Assembly: GCA_029240655.1 (NCBI GenBank)
Contig: JARDZW010000007.1
Location: 1 to 37,133 of the forward strand
Length of the DNA: 37,133 bases
Reading direction: 5' to 3'
DNA from: Chloroflexota bacterium
GTDB taxonomy: Bacteria; Chloroflexota; Limnocylindria; Limnocylindrales; CSP1-4
The notes beneath the pieces were generated by a model, which saw only the letters and a program-made list of their open reading frames with translations, made no database searches and was not told the origin of the DNA. Position numbers and translations under genes: made by a program. Below, one piece after another: positions 14,929 through 22,478 of the stretch. Every line of letters begins with the position of its first letter. Position 1 is the first letter of the stretch.

Positions 14929-17177
14929 CCGATCGATCGGCGACGGTGGCTGCCGGGGACGGCGGGCGGCTCGTCGTCGATGGGCGGCCCGTCGCGTTCC
15001 GGCCCGGCGACTCAGTCGCGGTCGCGATGCTTCGGGAAGGCCTCGTGCCCGGGCGAGGCGGAACGATCTGCCTGGCGGGCGACTGCGGCAACTGTCTCGC
15101 CCAGGTCGATGGGGTCGCCTACGTACGGACGTGCCAGACGGCGGCCCGGGCCGGCCTTTCGGTCGTAGGGCATCCGAGCGAGGGGCTGCCGGACCTGCCG
15201 GTCGTTCGAGCCACGGCTGCAACGTCCTCGCCGCTCGCGCGCGAGATCGAGGTCGCGCGTCGCGAGGTCGACGTCGCGATCGTCGGGGGCGGATCGGCGG
15301 GACTCGAGGCGGCCGAGACCGCGGAACGTTCGGGCCGGACCGTACTGGTATTGGATGCCGGCGCGGGCGACGAGGTCGTCGCGATCTACGCGGGCCCGAT
15401 GCTCGTGGTCCGCACGCGGGCCGGGATGCTCCACGTCCACGCCCATGAGATCGTGGTCGCGACCGGGGCGGCCGAGATCCACCCGGTCGCCCCCGGGAGC
15501 GGGTTGCGCGGCCTGGTGACGGCGCGCGCCGCGGAGCGGCTGCAGGCGGCTGGGGTATCGCTGGGGGCGGCCGTGGCGGTCGGGACGCCGCCCGAGGGCG
15601 TGGCGGCGACGCCGGCCTCGGGGCGGCCGGTGCGCTTCGAAGGCAAGGAAGGTCGCGTCCGCGCAGTCGTGACCGTCGATGCAGCGTCCGGCGCCGAGAC
15701 CACGACGCCGGCCGACACAGTGGTCCTTGGCCTCGGCTGCGCGCCCCGCGACCTGCTGGCCCGAATGGCCGGCGAGGTGCCACTCAGCGTGGTCGGCGCC
15801 GCGGCCGAGGAGGCCCCCCTTCCGCCGCCGCCAACCGAGGGCGTGGTCTGCCCATGTATGGGCACGACCGTGGCGGACCTCGAAGCCGCCTGGGACAAGG
15901 GGTTCCAGGAACTCGAGCTGCTCAAGCGCTCGAGCCAGGCGTGCCTCGGGACCTGTCAGGGCGGCGCCTGCCTGTCCCATGTCCGCTCGTGGATCGCCGC
16001 CAGGACAGGCGAGGTGCCGGCCCCCTTCACGGCTCGCCCGGCCTCCCGCCAGATCACGCTCGCCGAGGCAGCCGCGGACGCCTACGTCGACGCCTTCCGG
16101 CGGACCCCCCTTCACGACGAACATCTTGCGCTCGGGGCACGGATGGACCGGTTCGGGAACTGGTGGCGACCGTGGCACTACGGCGACCCGATCGCCGAGT
16201 ACTGGGCCGTCCGCGAAGGTGTGTCGCTGGGTGACGTCAGTACGCTCGGCAAGCTCGTCGTGTCGGGACCCGACGTCGTCGAGGCCCTGGAGCGGCTCTA
16301 TCCCTGCCACGTGGCAGACATCAAGCCTGGTCGCTCTCGCTACGCACTGCTGCTCAACGAGCGTGGCCACGTCATGGATGACGGCATGATCCTGCGCGAG
16401 TCCGAGACGAGGTTCGTCCTGAGCTTCACGTCCGGCGGCGCGGCCAACGCCGAGATGTGGGTGCGCGACTGGATCGAGACGTGGGGGCTCCGCGTCCATG
16501 TCCTCGATCGCACGATGTCCCTCGGCGCGATCAACGTCACGGGGCCGCTCGCCGGGGAGCTGCTGCGGCGTGCCGGTCTCGCCGACCAGCCCCGGTTCCT
16601 GGGTCACGTCCACGCCGACATCGCGGAGGTGCCATCGCACGTCATGCGCCTCAGCTTCACCGGCGAGGCCGCGTTCGAGCTCCACCATCCGGTGGACCGC
16701 TCGGTCGAGCTGTGGCGTGCGCTCATGGACCTCGGCGCGGACCTCGGCATCCGGCCGCACGGCCTGCAGGCGTTGTTCGGGCTCCGGCTCGAGAAAGGCC
16801 ACGTCATCGTCGGGATGGACACGGAGCTCGACACGACCCCACGCCGGATCGGCTTGGACTGGGCGGTCCGGATGGAGAAGCCGGCGTTCATCGGGCGCGC
16901 GGCGCTGGAGCGGACCGCGAAACTCGATGACCACCGCCGCTGGATGGGCTTCACGATGGACGGGGTTGCCCCGACCGAGGGATCGCCGATCTGGGCGGAT
17001 GGCGAGATCGTCGGCAACGTCACCGGGAGCTGGACCTCCCCGCTCCTCGGGAAGGCGCTGGTTCTCGGCTGGCAGCGGCGGACGCCGGTCCGCGACCGCG
17101 TGGAGATCGATGGCCGCGAGGCGGCCGTCAGCCCGACCCCGTTCTACGACCCGGAGGGCCATCGTGCCCGCGCTTGA
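14925..17177 (+). CDS. SoxA-like sarcosine oxidase alpha subunit, shortened, with two Fe-S cysteine sets
   Basis: A 750-residue protein; canonical SoxA is about 960-1000. Domain order: plant-ferredoxin-like domain (1-95) with Cys49, Cys54, Cys57 and Cys70; nucleotide-binding domain with GGGSAGLEAAE at 121-131; BFD-like segment with Cys309, Cys311, Cys340, Cys344 and Cys349; GcvT-type folate domain (~375-750) starting with FRRTPLHDEH. In well-studied heterotetrameric sarcosine oxidase the N-terminal and central cysteines are absent, whereas HcnA/opine-oxidase-type subunits have them. The second dinucleotide glycine motif is missing: its place reads AVAVGTPPEGV. The loss of ~200 residues falls in the central domain, with the C-terminal part complete. 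GTG start overlaps the upstream stop (GTGA). The frame is intact, so this is not a pseudogene. Confidence 0.88.
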   Translation: MTDRSATVAAGDGGRLVVDGRPVAFRPGDSVAVAMLREGLVPGRGGTICLAGDCGNCLAQVDGVAYVRTCQTAARAGLSVVGHPSEGLPDLPVVRATAATSSPLAREIEVARREVDVAIVGGGSAGLEAAETAERSGRTVLVLDAGAGDEVVAIYAGPMLVVRTRAGMLHVHAHEIVVATGAAEIHPVAPGSGLRGLVTARAAERLQAAGVSLGAAVAVGTPPEGVAATPASGRPVRFEGKEGRVRAVVTVDAASGAETTTPADTVVLGLGCAPRDLLARMAGEVPLSVVGAAAEEAPLPPPPTEGVVCPCMGTTVADLEAAWDKGFQELELLKRSSQACLGTCQGGACLSHVRSWIAARTGEVPAPFTARPASRQITLAEAAADAYVDAFRRTPLHDEHLALGARMDRFGNWWRPWHYGDPIAEYWAVREGVSLGDVSTLGKLVVSGPDVVEALERLYPCHVADIKPGRSRYALLLNERGHVMDDGMILRESETRFVLSFTSGGAANAEMWVRDWIETWGLRVHVLDRTMSLGAINVTGPLAGELLRRAGLADQPRFLGHVHADIAEVPSHVMRLSFTGEAAFELHHPVDRSVELWRALMDLGADLGIRPHGLQALFGLRLEKGHVIVGMDTELDTTPRRIGLDWAVRMEKPAFIGRAALERTAKLDDHRRWMGFTMDGVAPTEGSPIWADGEIVGNVTGSWTSPLLGKALVLGWQRRTPVRDRVEIDGREAAVSPTPFYDPEGHRARA

Positions 17178-17547
17178 TCGACTGCGCGGAGTCCGGGTAG
17201 TGGCAGACCCCGTGGCCGTGGACCGCGCGACCTTCCACGGTGACGACGTCACGGTCTTGCGGTTCGCGCCGGACGACGCCTTCGGGCTCGGCGCCGGGGG
17301 CGTCGATGTCGACGACCCGGACGCGATCGTGGAGGATGAGCGGGGCTTCGTCGGCGCGTGGCTCGACCCGGCCGGGATCGAGCTCCACACGGAGTGGCCA
17401 CTTCCGACCGAGCGACCGGCACTCGCCCAGGGCTCGATCGCCGGGGTGCCGGCGAAGCTCTGGCTCCCGGTCGACGGCGATGCGCTCGTCCTGACCGCCG
17501 CGGCGTACGGCGACGAGCTCGAAACACGTCTCGGATGGCGGTCGTGA
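17164..17547 (+). CDS. Small protein in the SoxG (gamma subunit) position, unrecognised
   Basis: A 127-residue protein starting at GTG 17164, inside the end of the SoxA-like gene (14-nt overlap), and overlapping the start of the SoxB-like gene. Short recognisable stretches are VLRFAPDDAF, ERGFVGAWLD and GSIAGVPAKLWL. It is acidic and beta-rich, with no signal peptide or membrane helix. Canonical operons have soxBDAG, with a ~200-residue gamma subunit; here the only unexplained gene among A, B and D is this one, so a reduced gamma-like role is inferred from position. I cannot see clear sequence similarity to SoxG. The reading frame is supported by coupling to both neighbours and by unbroken codons. 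Confidence 0.65.
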   Translation: MPALDRLRGVRVVADPVAVDRATFHGDDVTVLRFAPDDAFGLGAGGVDVDDPDAIVEDERGFVGAWLDPAGIELHTEWPLPTERPALAQGSIAGVPAKLWLPVDGDALVLTAAAYGDELETRLGWRS

Positions 17548-18755
17548 GCGAGTACACCGACACCCTGCTCCCGATCCGATGGCCGGACGAACGCCGCTCG
17601 TCCTACGACGTCGTGATCGTCGGGGGTGGCGGCCACGGCCTTTCGACGGCGTACCACCTCGCCACTCGCCAGGGCATCACGAACGTGGCCGTCCTGGAGG
17701 CCGACTACATCGCCTCCGGCAACACGGGCCGAAACACCACGATCATCCGCGCCAACTACGGCATCCCCGAGGCGATCCGCTTCTATCAGCACTCCCTCGA
17801 GATGTACCAGCGCCTCGAGGACGAGACCGGTGCCGCGATCCTGCACCAGACCAAGGGGATCGTCTGGCTCGCCCATACCGAGATGGCGATGCGCACCGAA
17901 CGCGCGCGCTGCCTCATGAACACGGCGAATGGAGCGCAGACGTTCATGCGCACCCCTGCCGAGCTCAAAGAGCTGATCCCCGAGCTGGACCTGACCGGTG
18001 GCGGCCGCTATCCGGTCCTGGGTGGCTCGCACCACGTCGAGGGCGCGACGGCCCGACACGACCGGGTCGCGTGGGCCTATGCCTCTGGCGCTTCCCAGCG
18101 CGGCGTCGACATCTTCCAGCACACGCCGGTCACCGGCCTGCTCCGCGATGGCGATCGCGTGGTCGGCGTGGAGACCGCCGACGGGCCCTTCGCCGCAGGC
18201 ACCGTCCTCTCGGCCGTGGGTGGCCGTGTGACGGAGATGACTGCCCATGCCGGCGTCCGCCTGCCCGTGCGCACCCATCCGCTGCACGCCTTCGTCACCA
18301 ACGATTACGCGCAGGGCTTCTCGCCGATCGTCGCGAGCACCGAGCTCATGTGCTACGTCTCGCAAACGGAGCGCGGCCAGATGCTCATCGGCGCGGAATT
18401 CGACGCGCAACCCTCGTACTCGCGCCAGTCGTCGTTCGCGGCCCTGCGCTCGTACTCGTACAAGATCACCCGGCTGCTGCCGTTCCTGCGCGATCTGCGG
18501 ATCCTGCGGACATGGGCCGGGATCTGCGATATCTCGGCCGACTTCTCCCCGATCCTGGGCTTCACCGGCGTCGACGGGTTCCTGGTGACGACCGGTTGGG
18601 GCACGTGGGGCTTCAAGGCCATCCCGGCCGGCGGCGAGGCGATGGCCGAGCTGATCGCCACGGGCCGGCCGCCGGCGCTCATCGCCCCGTTCGCGTTGGA
18701 TCGATTCCGGCGCGACCACGTCCTGGCGGACCAGGGATCGGCGGGGACCCGCTGA
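17535..18755 (+). CDS. soxB: Sarcosine oxidase beta subunit (SoxB) family FAD oxidoreductase
   Basis: A 406-residue flavoprotein, the normal SoxB length. The N-terminus matches SoxB closely: SSYDVVIVGGGGHGLSTAY (22-40) is the FAD loop, followed by GITNVAVLEA and GRNTTIIRANY. His175, in TARHDRVAWAYA, stands where the covalent FMN histidine is found in characterised beta subunits. The C-terminus has DFSPILGFTGVDGFLVTTGWGTWGFK. The beta subunit holds the amine-oxidising flavin site and works with alpha, gamma and delta subunits. Start choice is open: ATG 17535 (used) or GTG 17544, which would give a 4-nt GTGA overlap with the preceding stop. The stop overlaps the start of the delta-like gene by one base. 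Confidence 0.92.
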   Translation: MAVVSEYTDTLLPIRWPDERRSSYDVVIVGGGGHGLSTAYHLATRQGITNVAVLEADYIASGNTGRNTTIIRANYGIPEAIRFYQHSLEMYQRLEDETGAAILHQTKGIVWLAHTEMAMRTERARCLMNTANGAQTFMRTPAELKELIPELDLTGGGRYPVLGGSHHVEGATARHDRVAWAYASGASQRGVDIFQHTPVTGLLRDGDRVVGVETADGPFAAGTVLSAVGGRVTEMTAHAGVRLPVRTHPLHAFVTNDYAQGFSPIVASTELMCYVSQTERGQMLIGAEFDAQPSYSRQSSFAALRSYSYKITRLLPFLRDLRILRTWAGICDISADFSPILGFTGVDGFLVTTGWGTWGFKAIPAGGEAMAELIATGRPPALIAPFALDRFRRDHVLADQGSAGTR

Positions 18756-19000
18756 TGCTGTGGCTCGATTGCCCGCACTGCGGGCGACGCCCGCTCGACG
18801 AGTTCTCGTTCGGCGGCGAACGACGGTCGGTGCCCGATTCGATCACGGACGCCGACGAGCGCGACTTCGACGAAGTCTGGGTATTCGAGAACCCGGACGG
18901 GCTCACCACGGAGCGTTGGTTCCACGCCGCTGGCTGCCGGCGCTGGCTGACGGTCCGCCGCGACACGGCGATCGACCAGGTCGTCGACGTCGTGCCGTGA
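18755..19000 (+). CDS. soxD: Sarcosine oxidase delta subunit (SoxD) family, zinc-binding
   Basis: An 81-residue protein, slightly shorter than typical SoxD (~90-100). The zinc site of the family is complete: Cys6 and Cys9 (LDCPHCGRRP) with His57 and Cys61 (WFHAAGCRRWL). SoxD is a structural subunit of heterotetrameric sarcosine oxidase and stabilises the alpha-beta assembly. Its start overlaps the soxB stop (TGATG) and its stop overlaps the next GTG (GTGA), so it is translationally coupled on both sides. Its presence argues that the neighbouring alpha and beta homologues form a true heterotetramer-type complex rather than separate enzymes. Confidence 0.9.
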   Translation: MLWLDCPHCGRRPLDEFSFGGERRSVPDSITDADERDFDEVWVFENPDGLTTERWFHAAGCRRWLTVRRDTAIDQVVDVVP

Positions 19001-20178
19001 CCCGTCTCGCCGATCGGCAGATCGAGATCGTCCTGCGCAACAAGGTCTACTTCGGCGTCGACGCGATCGCGCGGCTGCCCGAGGTCATCGTCGCAGCCGG
19101 TGGCTCGCGCGTCTTCGTCGTGACCGATCCGGGCGTGCGCGCCTCGGGCGTGGTCGATCGGGCGCTGCGCGTCCTCGCCGAGGCAGGCGTCGAGCACGCG
19201 CTCTTCGACGAGGTCGAGCCGAACCCCGCGGCCCCGACCGTGGAACGCGGAGCGGCGGCGTTGCGGGACTTCGGGCTCGACGGGACCGTGGTCGTGCCGA
19301 TCGGCGGCGGGTCCTCGATGGACACTGCCAAGGCGCTCGACCTGCGCGCGGCGAACGAGCCCCTCACGGTGTGGGAGCTCGAGTACGACGGCGCGTCCCT
19401 GGCCCCTGGGCGTCCGGTCGTGGCGGTCCCCACGACCGCGGGCACCGGAGCCGAGACCAATTCGTTCGGGGTCATCACCGACGAGGTGGTCGGCCGCAAG
19501 GGATACATCGGGCACCCGTCGCTGCTCCCCGTCGCGACCATCCTCGACCCGGCCCTGACCGTCGGGCTGCCACCGGCCGCCACCGCCGCCACCGGCATCG
19601 ACGCGATGACCCACTCGCTCGAATCGCTGCTGTCGGCCAACCCGAACCCCTTCGCGGAGTCGACGGCGCTCGGCGTCATCCGGACGGTGGCGGCCTGGCT
19701 GCCGGTCGCCCTGGCGGACGGCGCAGACCTCGAGGCACGATCGCAGATGCTCGTCGCATCGCACCTCGCCGGCGTGGGCCAGGCGAGCGGCACCGGCGTG
19801 GGCCTCGTGCACGCCCTGGGCCACGCGCTCGGGACGCGGGGCCATCTGCCGCACGGGACGGCCCTCGCGGTCATCCTGCCCGAGGTGCTCGACTTCTACC
19901 GTGGCATCCGCGACCGCGAGCTGGCGCTGGTCGGCGTCGCGCTCCGGGTAGCGTCACCGACCGAGGACGACTCGACGGCCGCCGGCGTCGCCATCGGGGC
20001 GATCCGCCGGCTGTGCGAGACGGTCGGCCAGCGACCGACGCTGCGGAGGCTCGGGTTCGACGAGCGGGTGCTCGACCTGGTCGCGGAAGACGCCATCGTC
20101 GACGCCGCGATCCGCAACTCGCCGCGGCTCCCGACGCCTGCCCAGGCCCGCGCGATCCTCATGTCGGTGCTCGACTGA
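18997..20178 (+). CDS. Iron-containing alcohol dehydrogenase
   Basis: A 393-residue group III (Fe-ADH) enzyme that interconverts an alcohol and an aldehyde with NAD(P)(H). The nucleotide segment IGGGSSMDTAKAL and PTTAGTGAETNSFGV are typical. The metal ligands fall in GIDAMTHSLES (Asp and His) and LVHALGHALG (two His). It is the last gene of the seven-gene operon and overlaps soxD by 4 nt, so it is made together with the demethylation enzymes. It might handle formaldehyde/methanol or an amino-alcohol or semialdehyde linked to the substrate; the sequence does not decide this. The start GTG 18997 is supported by the overlap and by the family N-terminus (RNKVYFGVDAIARLP). Confidence 0.92.
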   Translation: MTRLADRQIEIVLRNKVYFGVDAIARLPEVIVAAGGSRVFVVTDPGVRASGVVDRALRVLAEAGVEHALFDEVEPNPAAPTVERGAAALRDFGLDGTVVVPIGGGSSMDTAKALDLRAANEPLTVWELEYDGASLAPGRPVVAVPTTAGTGAETNSFGVITDEVVGRKGYIGHPSLLPVATILDPALTVGLPPAATAATGIDAMTHSLESLLSANPNPFAESTALGVIRTVAAWLPVALADGADLEARSQMLVASHLAGVGQASGTGVGLVHALGHALGTRGHLPHGTALAVILPEVLDFYRGIRDRELALVGVALRVASPTEDDSTAAGVAIGAIRRLCETVGQRPTLRRLGFDERVLDLVAEDAIVDAAIRNSPRLPTPAQARAILMSVLD

Positions 20179-20189
20179 AGGATTCGCGA

Positions 20190-20207
20190 CGGCAGGACGT
20201 TCTGCCG
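20190..20207 (+). terminator. Weak stem-loop after the methylamine operon
   Basis: CGGCAG and CTGCCG arms (20190-20195 and 20202-20207) with a 6-nt loop lie 12 nt after the last stop codon. A T-run is lacking, so this is only a possible terminator or mRNA end structure. The rest of the 249-bp gap to the convergent LLM gene shows short GC-rich repeats but no gene. Confidence 0.25.
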
Positions 20208-20427
20208 CGGTCCATCGAGCTCGGCGCCGCCGGGCTCGATGCCGCGTTCAGCAGACGTCCGAAACGGCGCGAGCCCGGTCCATCCCCGATTCGTGTGAGC
20301 CTGACCGTTCCCGGGCTCGCCCGCTCAGTCCAGCGTTGCCCCGCGACCCTCCCCGAGGGCCGTCGGACCGGCACCGACCGTCCGCAGCCTGACCCGATAC
20401 GCATCGGACATCGTCCAGCCCTCGCGC

Positions 20428-21378
20428 TTAGCCGCGGTCGATGAGCGGCTTGACCTCACCGATGAAGCGCTCGAAGGTCTCGACGTCGTACGGTGCCGGC
20501 TGCTCCGAGATCACGGTGTGGAAGCCGAGCTCGACGTAGGGCCGCAGACGGTCGGCGATCTGCTCGGGTGACCCGTTCCAGAAGGTGACGTCGTTCTCCA
20601 CGTTGGCCATCGGCGTCCGGTTGTGCTCCATCGCGGCCTTCCAGACCCGGTCGGCCTCGGCCTCGGAGTCGCGGATGGTGAGCTTCACGCCAAGCGTGAA
20701 TTCGATCTCGCCGATGTCGCGACCGACCGCGTCGCAGTGGCCGCGCAGGACCTCGACCTTGTGAGTCATGAGTTCCAGCGTTCCCATGGCATTCCACATG
20801 TCCGCGTACTTCGCGACGGTGCGCAGCGTCTTCTTCTCGCCGCTGCCGCCGATCATGATCGGCAGGCGCTTCTGGATCGGCAGCGGCTGGTGCCGCAGGT
20901 CGTCGTAGGCGTAGTGAGCGCCGGGCTCCGAGGTCGCCGATCCGCCGTCCAACACGGCGCGCATCGCGCCGACCGCCTCGTCGAGCCAGTCAAGTCGCTG
21001 GCCGAAGCCCGATCCGAAGTCGATGCCGTGGGCCCGATGCTCCGGCTCCATCCATGCGCCCCCGATTCCGAGGATCGCGCGGCCGTCGCTGATGTGGTCG
21101 AGGGTTGCGGCCATCTTGGCCGTGACTCCAGGATTTCGGAACGTGTTCGCCCCGACGAGCAGGCCCAGTCGGGTCTGGTCCGTGGCCATCGCCCACGCCG
21201 CGAGTGAGGTCCAGCCCTCGAAGATCGGCTGGTACGGGTCGCCGAAGATCGCGTACAGGTGGTCCCAGGTCCAGAGGTGCTCGTAGCCCAATCGATCGAC
21301 CCGCTTCGCCGCATCGAGCATCTCCGGCCAGGTCGCCGCCTGGCTCCACAGCAGGATGCCGGTCTTGAGGTCGGTCAT
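20428..21378 (-). CDS. LLM class F420-dependent oxidoreductase
   Basis: A 316-residue luciferase-like TIM-barrel enzyme. Signatures are GYEHLWTWDHL near residue 32, RLGLLVGANTFRNPGVTAKMAATLDHISDGRAILGIGG (in parts) around residues 70-105, and PIMIGGSGEKKTLRTVAKYADMWN (in parts) in the centre. The C-terminus has GSPEQIADRL. Members use coenzyme F420 or flavin to reduce or oxidise diverse substrates. The early position of the F420-type motif and lack of a long insertion favour the F420 type, but FMN use cannot be excluded. It is convergent with the methylamine operon and has its own ATG at 21378; a TAGACT box ~35 nt upstream may be its -10. Confidence 0.88.
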   Translation of the reverse strand: MTDLKTGILLWSQAATWPEMLDAAKRVDRLGYEHLWTWDHLYAIFGDPYQPIFEGWTSLAAWAMATDQTRLGLLVGANTFRNPGVTAKMAATLDHISDGRAILGIGGAWMEPEHRAHGIDFGSGFGQRLDWLDEAVGAMRAVLDGGSATSEPGAHYAYDDLRHQPLPIQKRLPIMIGGSGEKKTLRTVAKYADMWNAMGTLELMTHKVEVLRGHCDAVGRDIGEIEFTLGVKLTIRDSEAEADRVWKAAMEHNRTPMANVENDVTFWNGSPEQIADRLRPYVELGFHTVISEQPAPYDVETFERFIGEVKPLIDRG

Positions 21379-21457
21379 GGTGGGGCGTCTCCGATGGGCG
21401 TTATGGGAACGACAAGTCTAGGTCACGGCGCGGCCCTCGGCTCATGCTCCGAGGGGC

Positions 21458-21736
21458 TCAGGCTCGATCCAGCTCGCGGTCGATCGCACGCAGGATGAAC
21501 CGCGCCGCCTCGGCGCTCTTGCCACCCAGCTTCTCGCCCTCGTCCTGCTCCAGGGCACGCATCAGGTCCCCCAGGAACAGATCCAGGGACGGCGTCCGTA
21601 CCAGCGACCCGTCGGCGAAGGCCGCCTCCAGCCGGGCAACGGCGGCCCGGGCGTTATCGACGCTGTGGCCCTTGGCGACGATCAGCTCGCGGACGTCGGA
21701 ACGGGCGGCGTCGGCGGCTGCACCGGAGCTCGTCAC
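21458..21736 (-). CDS. Small helical hypothetical protein coupled to a GNAT gene
   Basis: A 92-residue protein, strongly helical and Ala/Arg/Glu/Asp rich (SVDNARAAVARLEAAF, SLDLFLGDLMRALEQDEGEKLGG, AARFILRAIDRELDR). It has no cysteines, signal peptide or membrane helix. The GTG at 21736 overlaps the stop of the upstream GNAT gene (GTGA), so the two are translationally coupled. The function is unknown; a partner or substrate of the acetyltransferase is possible. Confidence 0.6.
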   Translation of the reverse strand: MTSSGAAADAARSDVRELIVAKGHSVDNARAAVARLEAAFADGSLVRTPSLDLFLGDLMRALEQDEGEKLGGKSAEAARFILRAIDRELDRA

Positions 21737-22452
21737 CGCAGCTTGCGCATCGTGCGCCGCAGCAGCCGGGTCGTCGTCGAGCCCGCGGCACGGCCGTCGT
21801 CATCGCTTCGCGCGCCCTCGGCTTCGCGTCCCTGGGATCCCAGCGCCTCGGCGTGCAGCAGAGCACGCTCGCCCTCGTCCTCCGCATCATCGAGGCGCAT
21901 CCGGCGCCAGTCGGACTCGAGGACGCTCATCGCGATCTCGTCCCACCAGCGCCCGTCCCGGAAGATCGACTCGCGCGACCGCCCTTCCACGACGAACCCG
22001 CACCGCTTGTAGGTCCGGATCGCGCGCTCGTTGAACTCGAACACGAACAGCGCGATGCGATGGAGCCCGAGTGTCCCGAAGGCGTGGTCGAGCATGAGCC
22101 GGGTCGCCTCGGTCCCGTAGCCCTGCCCCCAGGCGTCCTTCTCACCGATCGTGATGTGGTACAGCGCCGAGCCGTTCTCGCCGTCGAGCTGACTGAAGGC
22201 GCAGGTCCCGACCAGGCGCTCCCCGGCGCGCTCGTGGATGGCCATGGCCATCGCGTCCGGGCCAACGACCCGAGCGGCGAAGAAGCGCTCGATCTCATCG
22301 GCGCGCATCGGCGCTTCCTGGTAGCGGGCCAGGCGGGCGATCTCCGTGTCCGCGTACCACTTGCGGAACCACGCCACGTTCTCCGGGACGTGTCGGCGCA
22401 GGACGATCCGGGAACCGGTCAGCACCTCTGGGAACCACGTTCGCGGCGGCAT
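21733..22452 (-). CDS. GNAT family N-acetyltransferase (RimJ/RimL-like)
   Basis: A 239-residue protein. Residues ~5-175 form a GNAT domain of the RimJ/RimL type: LTGSRIVLRRHVPENV, then YHITIGEKDAWGQGYGTEATRLML with the acetyl-CoA pyrophosphate loop GQGYGT, then LHRIALFVFEFNERAIRTYKRCGF and VEGRSRESIFRDGRWWD. It should acetylate an amine, perhaps a protein N-terminus or a small molecule. A ~60-residue basic and acidic tail follows that has no match. The start is the ATG at 22452: the open frame extends 22 codons more, but the palindromic GTATAC promoter lies in that part. It is divergent from the DNA ligase gene, with 26 bp between start codons. Confidence 0.88.
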   Translation of the reverse strand: MPPRTWFPEVLTGSRIVLRRHVPENVAWFRKWYADTEIARLARYQEAPMRADEIERFFAARVVGPDAMAMAIHERAGERLVGTCAFSQLDGENGSALYHITIGEKDAWGQGYGTEATRLMLDHAFGTLGLHRIALFVFEFNERAIRTYKRCGFVVEGRSRESIFRDGRWWDEIAMSVLESDWRRMRLDDAEDEGERALLHAEALGSQGREAEGARSDDDGRAAGSTTTRLLRRTMRKLR

Positions 22453-22462
22453 CGCCGGAACC

Positions 22463-22468
22463 GTATAC
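22463..22468. promoter_or_regulatory. Palindromic GTATAC shared -10 of two divergent genes
   Basis: GTATAC is centred in the 26-bp gap between the GNAT ATG (22452, minus) and the DNA ligase ATG (22479, plus), exactly 10 nt from each. Read as TATACC (plus) and TATACG (minus) it can serve as -10 in both directions, and both transcripts would begin at or next to the start codons. See the findings. Confidence 0.5.
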
Positions 22469-22478
22469 CATCGCCGCC

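Noticed and set aside
14925-17177. SoxA-like gene as a pseudogene or frameshifted gene
   Set aside because: It is shorter than usual, but the frame is unbroken, all neighbours are coupled to it and the C-terminal domain is complete.
15012-18719. Minus-strand open frame of 1235 codons across the sox operon
   Set aside because: It is antisense to SoxA, the 127-residue gene and SoxB, all with clear family motifs. Its composition (Arg/Asp/Gly/His rich, no domains) is that of a GC-rich shadow frame.
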